A model generated the notes under the pieces. That model had not been told where the DNA came from, ran no database searches, and saw only the letters and a list, made by a program, of their open reading frames with translations. Below, one piece after another: positions 1 through 4,608 of a DNA stretch of 5,027 nt; the stretch's first letter is position 1, and each line of letters starts with the position of its first letter. The translations under genes and the position numbers were made by a program. Source of the DNA: Prevotella sp. (GTDB lineage Bacteria > Bacteroidota > Bacteroidia > Bacteroidales > Bacteroidaceae); the NCBI GenBank assembly GCA_017442765.1, contig JAFRZC010000003.1, positions 1 to 5,027 of the forward strand, in the 5' to 3' direction.

Positions 1-1519
1 GTTCCACGATGAGGTGCACCTCACCGAACTGTCCGGCACCGCCCGACTGCTTCTTGTGGCGATAGTCGGCACGTGCCATCTTCGTGATGGTCTCACGATA
101 CGGAATCTTCGGCTCACTGTACTCAATCTGAATCTTCTCGTTGTTCTCCATACGCCACTTCAGCGTGCGCAGATGGAACTCGCCCTGTCCGTGAACGATG
201 GTCTGGCGCAGTTCCTTCGACTGCTCGACAACCCATGTCGGATCTTCCTGACGCATCTTCTGCAAGGCGGCCATCATCTTCTCCATGTCTGATGCGCTGA
301 CCGACTTGATGGCACGCGAATATTTCGAGTTGGGATATTTGATGAAGTCGAACTTCCAGTCCACATCCTTTCCGTTGAGCGTGTTGCCCGTCTTCACATC
401 CTTCAGCTTCACGGTGCAGCCGATGTCGCCGGCCTTCAGCTCGTCAACCAACACGCGGTTGGCACCTGCGCAGGCGAAGATTTGTCCCATGCGCTCCTTC
501 GAGCCGCGGTCGGCGTTCGTCAGGTCGTCGCCAGGCTTGATGGTACCGCTGAGCACCTTGAAGTACGACACCTCGCCAATGTGCGGCTCCATACCGGTCT
601 TGAAGAAGAAGAGCGATGTGGGGCCGTTGCTGTCGGGGGCGATTTCGTCTCCTGCGGCATTGCTGACCTTCGGCATCTCATCGACGAAGGGCACCACGTT
701 GCCGAGGAACTCCATCAGGCGGCGCACACCCATGTCCTTGCCGCCGCATACGCAGAAGACAGGATACATCGAGCGCGACACCAGACCCTTGCGGATACCC
801 TCGCGCATTTCATCCTCGCTCAGTGCCTCCTCCTCAAAGAATTTCTCCATCAGGGCCTCGTCGTTCTCGGCGGCTGCCTCCACGAGCGCGGCGTGCAGCT
901 CTTCGGCCTTGCCCATCTCGTCGGCAGGGATATCCTCAATCTTGGGAGTTCCGCCGTCGGGTCCCCACGAGTATTTCTTCATCGTGAGCACGTCGATGAT
1001 GGCGTTGAAGCCCGGACCCGTCTGAACGGGATACTGCACCTGCACGCACTTTGGCCCATAGACATCCTTCATGGCTGTCATCACAGTGTCGAAGTCGCAG
1101 TGCTCACGGTCGAGCTGGTTCACAAGGAAGATAACGGGCTTGCCCAGTTTCTCGGTATTGCGAAACGCGTTCATCGTACCCACCTCAGGACCGTACTGGC
1201 CGTTCACCACGATGACGGCCTGGTCGGTCACGTTCAGCGCCGTGATGGCACCGCCCACGAAGTCGTCGCTTCCCGGACAGTCAATCACGTTCAGTTTCTT
1301 TCCGTTCCACTCCATGTGGAGCACCGTCGGAAACACTGAGTAGCCATACTCCTGCTCTACGGGGAAGTAGTCGCTCACCGTGTTTTTCTGTTCAACCGAG
1401 CCACGACGCTTGATGACGCCGCTGCCATACAACATTGATTCGGCAAGAGTGGTCTTGCCGCTGCCCGCACTGCCAATCAAGGCAATGTTCTTGATCTCAT
1501 TTGTCTGATAGATTTTCAT
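1..1519 (-). CDS. fusA2: EF-G paralog (EF-G2-like translation elongation factor), 3' end outside window
   Basis: The reading frame is open from the ATG at 1519 to the window edge, giving 506 codons of an expected total of about 700. The protein starts MKIYQTNEIKNIALIGSAGS. Seen: P-loop GSAGSGKTT at residues 16-24, DCPGSDDF at 80-87, NQLD at 134-137 in place of NKxD, an EF-G domain II around 295-385, GQGEFHL at 444-450 in domain III, and the domain IV signature HKKQSGGAGQFGEV at 488-501. Known: EF-G drives tRNA-mRNA translocation on the cytoplasmic ribosome, and its DTPGHVDF His is needed for GTP hydrolysis. Here that His is Ser84, and the switch I RGITI is replaced by YGYSV (58-62). A Bacteroides thetaiotaomicron paralog, EF-G2, is known to support translation without GTPase activity during carbon limitation. 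Inferred: this is its orthologue and not the housekeeping FusA or a TetQ-type protection protein. The gene is transcribed divergently from the glycoside hydrolase remnant. Confidence 0.9.
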   Translation of the reverse strand, partial: MKIYQTNEIKNIALIGSAGSGKTTLAESMLYGSGVIKRRGSVEQKNTVSDYFPVEQEYGYSVFPTVLHMEWNGKKLNVIDCPGSDDFVGGAITALNVTDQAVIVVNGQYGPEVGTMNAFRNTEKLGKPVIFLVNQLDREHCDFDTVMTAMKDVYGPKCVQVQYPVQTGPGFNAIIDVLTMKKYSWGPDGGTPKIEDIPADEMGKAEELHAALVEAAAENDEALMEKFFEEEALSEDEMREGIRKGLVSRSMYPVFCVCGGKDMGVRRLMEFLGNVVPFVDEMPKVSNAAGDEIAPDSNGPTSLFFFKTGMEPHIGEVSYFKVLSGTIKPGDDLTNADRGSKERMGQIFACAGANRVLVDELKAGDIGCTVKLKDVKTGNTLNGKDVDWKFDFIKYPNSKYSRAIKSVSASDMEKMMAALQKMRQEDPTWVVEQSKELRQTIVHGQGEFHLRTLKWRMENNEKIQIEYSEPKIPYRETITKMARADYRHKKQSGGAGQFGEVHLIVE

Positions 1520-1611
1520 ATCAAAAATTATTATTTAAGTAATATATATTTCAGGTTTAAAGTTCACGCTTCAAAAATCGCCGCCTAAATTACAACTTTT
1601 TTACGGAAAAA

Positions 1612-1619
1612 CAAAATTA
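1612..1619 (-). promoter_or_regulatory. candidate -7 promoter element for the EF-G paralog
   Basis: Read on the minus strand this is TAATTTTG, an exact match to the Bacteroidota -7 consensus TAnnTTTG. It lies about 93 nt upstream of the EF-G paralog start. No good -33 TTTG is found at the usual distance; only a TTTA lies somewhat too close. The site sits between the arms of a 7-bp inverted repeat, TTTACGG (1600-1606) and CCGTAAA (1632-1638). Exact 8-mers of this type arise by chance in AT-rich DNA, so the call is tentative. Confidence 0.35.
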
Positions 1620-1816
1620 TTGCTAAAAAAGCCGTAAAGATTTAAAACTAATTAGCGTTTTTCCTTCCTCCTTTATGCTTTTTCACACCCTTACACATTA
1701 TTACATTATACGCGTGCGAGACAAACCGTAATTCGTCGGCACTTATTTATAATTGTTCCTGCCAGCCCTCCCTCTGTTTACATTAAAAACCATTAATCAT
1801 TTCAAAATAAGCGCAA

Positions 1817-1824
1817 TATTTTTG
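1817..1824 (+). promoter_or_regulatory. candidate -7 promoter element for the glycoside hydrolase remnant
   Basis: TATTTTTG matches the Bacteroidota -7 consensus TAnnTTTG and lies 55 nt before the ATG at 1880, which would give a leader of roughly 45-50 nt. No TTTG is found about 20 bp upstream, so only half of the expected promoter is seen. The surrounding DNA is very AT-rich, which raises the chance of a random match. Confidence 0.35.
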
Positions 1825-1879
1825 TTATTTATCCGTTATTTTATTGATTTAATAAAGAAAAACAATTTTTTAATAAAAC

Positions 1880-2464
1880 ATGAGACTGGCGAAATTATGG
1901 CTGGCCCTTGCATTATTCTGCTCGGCAAGCCTTGTGGCATGGGACCTTTACAACGAGCCCACCAACTCTCGCTTTTCTGAGCGCAGCTGGCCCCTGTTGC
2001 GCAAAGTGTTTCAATGGGCCCGAGAGGTCAATCCCGTTCAGCCCATCACGTCGGGCATATGGAAGGAGAATGCCGAGCTGGAGGCCTTCCTCACCGAAAA
2101 CTCCGACATCATCACATTCCACATGTATGCCGACAAGGAAGCGACCCACAAGTGGATGGAGCGCATGACGGCAAAGGGGCGCCCCGCCATCTGCACGGAG
2201 TGGATGAACCGCCCGCGCAAGTCGTTCGTGACCGAAATCATGCCCATGTTCAAAGAAAACCGTGTGGGCAGCATGCTGTGGGGCTTGGTCAACGGCAAGA
2301 CACAGGCCCACCTGCCCTGGTCCCACCGTCCCGAGCACGGAGCATACAACGGTCCGTGGCAGCACGACCTTTACCACGGCGACCACACCCCTTACGACGC
2401 CGAGGAGATAGACCTGATAAAGAGCCCGAACACCGACAAGCGCATCGATGTCTCCAAGCGATAG
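1880..2464 (+). CDS. Truncated glycoside hydrolase: signal peptide fused to C-terminal half of a TIM-barrel (GH5-like), likely decaying
   Basis: The 194-residue product starts with a signal peptide (residues 1-20: basic MRLAK, then a Leu/Ala-rich core ending SLVA). It passes at once into WDLYNEPTNS (21-30), which carries the presumed acid/base Glu26. It continues with ITSGIW (56-61), NSDIITFHMYA (74-84), ICTEWMNR (104-111, presumed nucleophile Glu107), WGLVNGKTQ (134-142) and WQHDLYHGDHTPYD (160-173). This order matches the C-terminal half of secreted cellulase/xylanase-type hydrolases of Bacteroidota, usually about 350-400 residues long. The part before NEP, roughly 160-190 residues holding the first barrel strands, is missing, while start, signal and frame are intact. 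I infer an in-frame internal deletion. Both catalytic Glu remain, but half a barrel is unlikely to fold as an active enzyme, so this is probably a pseudogene. The Cys at residue 14 does not fit a lipobox because Phe precedes it. Exact GH family is uncertain. Confidence 0.8.
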   Translation: MRLAKLWLALALFCSASLVAWDLYNEPTNSRFSERSWPLLRKVFQWAREVNPVQPITSGIWKENAELEAFLTENSDIITFHMYADKEATHKWMERMTAKGRPAICTEWMNRPRKSFVTEIMPMFKENRVGSMLWGLVNGKTQAHLPWSHRPEHGAYNGPWQHDLYHGDHTPYDAEEIDLIKSPNTDKRIDVSKR

Positions 2465-2515
2465 CCGTCGCCAGCGGTATCGGTTTTGAGAACTGGAAAC
2501 ATTAAAAAAACTTAA

Positions 2516-2551
2516 TTCGGGCAGCGAACGATATATCTTTCGCTGCCCGAA
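2516..2551. terminator. Long hairpin, probable transcription terminator
   Basis: TTCGGGCAGCGAA (2516-2528) pairs perfectly with TTCGCTGCCCGAA (2539-2551), forming a 13-bp GC-rich stem with a 10-nt loop. It starts 52 nt after the hydrolase stop codon, the expected place for a terminator. The T-tract lies on the wrong side for that role: reading the minus strand, the stem is followed within 5 nt by seven T (the A-run at 2504-2510), while on the plus strand it is followed by ATGTTAAA. It may act in both directions or mainly stop antisense transcription. The inner 20 nt (2524-2543) resemble the palindromes at 2657-2676 and 2745-2764. Confidence 0.6.
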
Positions 2552-2583
2552 ATGTTAAAGCCAGGTTTCCGGTTTAACATTTC
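2549..2583. repeat. Inverted repeat overlapping the preceding hairpin
   Basis: GAAATGTTAAA (2549-2559) is the exact reverse complement of TTTAACATTTC (2573-2583), an 11-bp stem. It can be extended by CC/GG pairing (2561-2562 with 2571-2572) past one bulged G. Its left arm shares 3 nt with the right arm of the hairpin at 2516-2551, so the two structures compete at their junction. No function is recognised. Confidence 0.6.
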
Positions 2584-2605
2584 ATTTAGCCCCCCCTATC
2601 GTCCC

Positions 2606-2649
2606 TTCAACTCCCCATTCACTTCCCTTCCACTCCCCTTTCACTCCCC
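2606..2649 (+). repeat. Four-copy 11-nt C-rich tandem repeat
   Basis: Four contiguous 11-nt units occupy 2606-2616, 2617-2627, 2628-2638 and 2639-2649: TTCAACTCCCC, ATTCACTTCCC, TTCCACTCCCC and TTTCACTCCCC. A run of seven C lies just upstream (2590-2596). The complementary strand has G-runs of 4, 4, 3, 4, 3 and 7 separated by 6-8 nt, close to the pattern of a G-quadruplex. The unit is about one helical turn long. Confidence 0.75.
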
Positions 2650-2656
2650 TTCAAAT

Positions 2657-2676
2657 GCGAAACATATATGTTTCGC
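2657..2676. repeat. Perfect 20-bp palindrome
   Basis: GCGAAACATATATGTTTCGC is fully self-complementary with no loop. Two diverged relatives lie at 2524-2543 (three differences) and 2745-2764 (two differences). It opens the palindrome cluster between the hydrolase remnant and the surface-protein operon. Confidence 0.8.
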
Positions 2677-2678
2677 CT

Positions 2679-2699
2679 TGCAAAAGACCGTCTTTTGCA
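2679..2699. repeat. 10-bp-arm palindrome with one central base
   Basis: TGCAAAAGAC (2679-2688) and GTCTTTTGCA (2690-2699) are exact reverse complements around one C. It starts 2 nt after the palindrome at 2657-2676, so the two are packed almost end to end. Confidence 0.75.
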
Positions 2700-2703
2700 C
2701 CGC

Positions 2704-2740
2704 GAAAGCTAAGCTTTCACCACCCAAAAGCTTAGCTTTC
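2704..2740. repeat. Nested inverted repeat built from an AAGCTT-like core
   Basis: GAAAGCT-A-AGCTTTC (2704-2718) is itself a palindrome. GAAAGCTAAGCTTT (2704-2717) is also the exact reverse complement of AAAGCTTAGCTTTC (2727-2740), giving a 14-bp stem around a 9-nt loop. The block can therefore fold as two small hairpins or one larger one. Confidence 0.75.
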
Positions 2741-2744
2741 AGAA

Positions 2745-2764
2745 GTGAAACATATATCTTTCGC
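2745..2764. repeat. Diverged copy of the 20-bp palindrome
   Basis: GTGAAACATATATCTTTCGC differs at two positions from the perfect palindrome at 2657-2676 and shares the ATATATCTTTCGC end with the loop of the hairpin at 2516-2551. It closes the cluster. Confidence 0.65.
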
Positions 2765-2955
2765 AAATCGGGACTCACTTTCCCATCACTCAAGGATTTG
2801 TATGTCATTGTATTACAGCGACTTGTCGCAGCCCTTCGCTGGCGGTCTTTTTCTGTCTTGGCGGGAAGACAGTCCACCCGGAAGATTTTGCACGATTCTG
2901 CGTGTTAAAATTTGCCTCGCAAAACATCATTTATTTAACATTTCTTACTTTTTCT

Positions 2956-2985
2956 TTTGTACTTTACTTTTTTTTCGTACTTTTG
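2956..2985 (+). promoter_or_regulatory. Bacteroidota-type promoter for the surface-protein operon
   Basis: A -33-like TTTG (2956-2959) and a -7 element TACTTTTG (2978-2985, consensus TAnnTTTG) are separated by 18 bp, close to the usual 19-21. Transcription should start near 2991-2993, leaving a leader of about 80 nt before the ATG at 3073. The spacer is T-rich with an 8-T run, and GTACTTT occurs twice (2959-2965 and 2977-2983). A weak purine stretch, AGGGA (3057-3061), is the only Shine-Dalgarno-like sequence. Confidence 0.7.
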
Positions 2986-3072
2986 CACACAGAATTAAAA
3001 GAGATTAAATGAATAAAACATTTAAGACTACTATCCAATACAAATTAAGATTTATTAGGGAAAAACTATTAT

Positions 3073-4314
3073 ATGAGAAAAATACTCATCTATATATTTG
3101 CCGTCAGGATGGCCTTCGGCGTCAGCAATGCCAATGCCCAGACGGAATGCTTCATCTACGACGACGAAGAAGAAACCATCGTCAGCGGAATAAATTTTGA
3201 GGCTGCCCTTACGGAGATTAACAACCAAGGAAGCCTCACAATCCCATCAAGCGTTGTGAAGGTCAGTCCCTATGCCTTCAGCCTATATGGAAGCACCCTG
3301 CAATTGGAGAAACTCATCATCGAAGGCAATCCCGAATTTGAATTAGATGAAGACGAAGGAAAGAATGCCCTCGCCTACCTGAACCAACATTTGTCCGTCA
3401 TCGAGATTCAAGGAACCGCAATGACCGCCGCGAACATCGGGAAAATGTTGGAGGGTTGCGGAAACACGGGAACGCTGGAGAAAATCGACATCTACAACGA
3501 CAAGTTTCCGCTGGATGCCGTCATCACGTCCGACGCCATCTGTGCCAACACGAACAACATGAAAGTGGTATTGCCGGCAGCACGAGTGGGCACCCAGCAG
3601 TTTGGCTACGCAACCGTCTACGGGCGGTTTATGCTGACATCGGAAATTGTCTCATTTTGTGGCAACGCATGCTTCCAAGACATAGACGACGGATCAAATC
3701 TGCTCTTTTACATTCCTACGGAAATTGTGGAACACGAAGGTGAAAAGAAGGTTCACATTGAGCGTGTGCATTACATCATGCCTAATCAAGGTGTACTGCG
3801 ACATAAGAAAGAAAACTCATCCTCGTATGTCGAACTTCCCAGAGTAGGTACCGACGATGTTAATGACAACCAATATAACATAGACGACGCGTTATTCGAC
3901 AGCAATTTACTTGTCGGCGTGACCTCCCCCACCCTCATCGGTGCGACCGAGACCATCGGCGGCGAGGTCTACACCAACATGATACTCAACAGCGGAGCAT
4001 TCTATCGAACCTCCGGCGGCACGCTCGGTGCCAACCGTGCCTATCTACGAGTGAGAAGCTCGGATGTGGCGGGGCTGGCTAAGCTGTCGACACTGGCCGA
4101 TGACGAACCGACCGGCATCAATACAATGCATAATGAAGAATGCATAATGCATAATAATCCTTCGGGAAATTCGTGGTACTACGACCTGCAAGGCCGGAAA
4201 ATCTCCTTCCCTTCGGGGGGAGGTCGGGAGGGGGCTTCATCCTTCATCCCTCATCCCTCATCCAAGAAGGGAATCTACATCATCGACGGCAAGAAGGTCG
4301 TCATAGGGCATTAG
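3073..4314 (+). CDS. Secreted/surface protein with a BspA-like LRR unit and a C-terminal sorting-like tail
   Basis: 413 residues. Signal peptide 1-22 (MRK, hydrophobic core, ANA before Gln23); Arg12 within the core is unusual. SLTIPSSVVKVSPYAF (54-69) with LEKLIIEGN (78-86) resembles one BspA-like leucine-rich-repeat unit. Residues about 212-330 (IPTEIV, YIMPNQGVL, NLLVGVTS, YTNMILNSGAFYR, LGANRAYLRV) match the beta-rich module often seen before the end of Prevotella secreted proteins. The tail YDLQGRK (370-376) ... KKGIYIIDGKKVVIGH (398-413) is a typical Bacteroidota C-terminal motif, related in position to type IX secretion sorting tails. Two repeat-derived inserts interrupt the end: residues 352-362 and 378-397. 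The ATG at 3073 is chosen because it gives the signal peptide. A Bacteroidota promoter lies upstream, and the next gene starts 18 nt after the stop, implying an operon. Exact role unknown; adhesion or surface display is inferred. Confidence 0.85.
   Translation: MRKILIYIFAVRMAFGVSNANAQTECFIYDDEEETIVSGINFEAALTEINNQGSLTIPSSVVKVSPYAFSLYGSTLQLEKLIIEGNPEFELDEDEGKNALAYLNQHLSVIEIQGTAMTAANIGKMLEGCGNTGTLEKIDIYNDKFPLDAVITSDAICANTNNMKVVLPAARVGTQQFGYATVYGRFMLTSEIVSFCGNACFQDIDDGSNLLFYIPTEIVEHEGEKKVHIERVHYIMPNQGVLRHKKENSSSYVELPRVGTDDVNDNQYNIDDALFDSNLLVGVTSPTLIGATETIGGEVYTNMILNSGAFYRTSGGTLGANRAYLRVRSSDVAGLAKLSTLADDEPTGINTMHNEECIMHNNPSGNSWYYDLQGRKISFPSGGGREGASSFIPHPSSKKGIYIIDGKKVVIGH
4125..4152 (+). repeat. 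Heptameric tandem repeat (AATGCAT) inside the LRR-protein gene
   Basis: Four contiguous 7-nt units, AATGCAT, AATGAAG, AATGCAT and AATGCAT, followed by AATAATC. They encode the low-complexity linker MHNEECIMHN between the beta-rich module and the C-terminal tail. AATGCAT-type repeats are, from memory, common between genes in Prevotella and Bacteroides, so this looks like intergenic-type repeat DNA read as protein. Confidence 0.75.
4204..4263 (+). repeat. 60-nt in-frame repeat insert with UUCG hairpin and CYTCATC heptamers
   Basis: Exactly 60 nt (20 codons, residues 378-397) separate YDLQGRKI from KKGIYII. The first part can fold as CCTTCCC (4205-4211), a TTCG tetraloop closed by C-G, and GGGGGAGG (4216-4223) with one bulged G. 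The second part is four 7-nt units (4235-4262): CTTCATC twice, then CCTCATC twice. The resulting Gly/Ser/Pro-rich peptide does not belong to the usual tail motif. Insert boundaries are approximate. Confidence 0.7.
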
Positions 4315-4332
4315 AAAACAGTAAACAGAATT

Positions 4333-4545
4333 ATGAAGAAAAAAAGTCCTTATATCTCTCCGCTGGCCGAAATCGTCAGCCCGGCTTCATTCCTCTGCGG
4401 AAACAGCTATGGCAACGACGAAGGGTTCATCGGACTTGGCTCTGGCGAGCTTGACGCCTCGATGGGCGAAGCCAAGACTGGCAGCTACGAGGACTTTGAG
4501 GGCGAAGGTGAACCCGACATCGAAATTTCATTATGGGAAGATTAG
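4333..4545 (+). CDS. Small acidic Gly-rich protein, function unknown
   Basis: 70 residues beginning MKKKSPYISPLAEIVSPASF. A basic N-terminus is followed by a P-x-x-E-I-V segment, one Cys in FLCGNS (20-25), a Gly/Ser-rich middle and a strongly acidic end (EDFEGEGEPDIEISLWED, 53-70). There is no classical signal peptide or membrane segment. Short proteins of the form M-K-K-x-Y-I-x-P-x-x-E-V followed by a Gly/Asp-rich tail are, from memory, frequent in Prevotella and Bacteroides next to secreted-protein genes, but I know of no established function. It starts 18 nt after the LRR-protein stop and ends 63 nt before the next start, so it probably shares their transcript. Coding status is supported by its position, its clean start and stop, and its family-like composition. 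It could be a peptide precursor or a partner of the exported neighbours; that is inference. Confidence 0.75.
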   Translation: MKKKSPYISPLAEIVSPASFLCGNSYGNDEGFIGLGSGELDASMGEAKTGSYEDFEGEGEPDIEISLWED

Positions 4546-4608
4546 CATATAGCCCCACCCCACTGCATATATCTCTACTTTAATTGTAAATTATCAATAA
4601 AAATCAAT

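Larger units (their letters stand above)
1520..1879. other. AT-rich divergent intergenic region
   Basis: This 360-bp gap separates the minus-strand EF-G paralog from the plus-strand glycoside hydrolase remnant, so it should hold both promoters. It is clearly more AT-rich than the flanking genes. It contains one TAnnTTTG match facing each way (1612-1619 minus, 1817-1824 plus) and the 7-bp inverted repeat at 1600-1606/1632-1638. No clear Shine-Dalgarno sequence precedes either start, which is usual in Bacteroidota. I see no convincing small gene or structured RNA. Confidence 0.6.
2465..3072. other. 608-bp intergenic region rich in palindromes and repeats
   Basis: No reading frame here resembles a protein. 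The stretch holds, in order: a long hairpin (2516-2551), an overlapping hairpin (2549-2583), a C-rich 11-nt tandem repeat (2606-2649), a palindrome cluster (2657-2764), two smaller inverted repeats and a promoter (2956-2985). The smaller repeats are GCGAC-TT-GTCGC at 2818-2829 and CTGTCTT-GGCGGG-AAGACAG at 2853-2872. The stretch 2765-2940 is otherwise unassigned. The region separates the hydrolase remnant from the surface-protein operon. Confidence 0.7.

Noticed and set aside
14..1343. Several plus-strand open frames, the longest 246 and 285 codons
   Set aside because: They lie opposite the minus-strand EF-G paralog, whose domains match along its length; their translations have no recognisable family features.
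1880..1940. Lipoprotein signal in the hydrolase remnant
   Set aside because: Cys14 is preceded by Ala-Leu-Phe, which does not fit a lipobox needing a small residue just before Cys; a signal peptidase I site after residue 20 is more plausible.
1753..1980. 75-codon plus-strand frame over the start of the hydrolase remnant
   Set aside because: It begins in AT-rich intergenic DNA and overlaps the signal-peptide frame in another phase; it lacks any coding signature.
1908..2505. Other-frame and minus-strand open frames across the hydrolase remnant
   Set aside because: They are products of the GC-rich coding sequence; only the 1880-2464 frame carries the conserved hydrolase motifs.
2657..2764. Possible CRISPR array
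   Set aside because: The units are palindromes with unequal spacing of 2-9 nt and different cores; there are no uniform repeats, no spacers of 25-40 nt and no cas gene.
2552..3008. Three frames of 78-118 codons over the repeat region
   Set aside because: They translate palindromes and C-rich repeats into low-complexity peptides and have no homologue-like features or suitable start context.
3009..3200. 63-codon frame in the leader of the LRR-protein gene
   Set aside because: It overlaps the signal-peptide frame and ends in an Arg/Gln-rich out-of-frame reading; a short regulatory upstream frame cannot be excluded but has no support.
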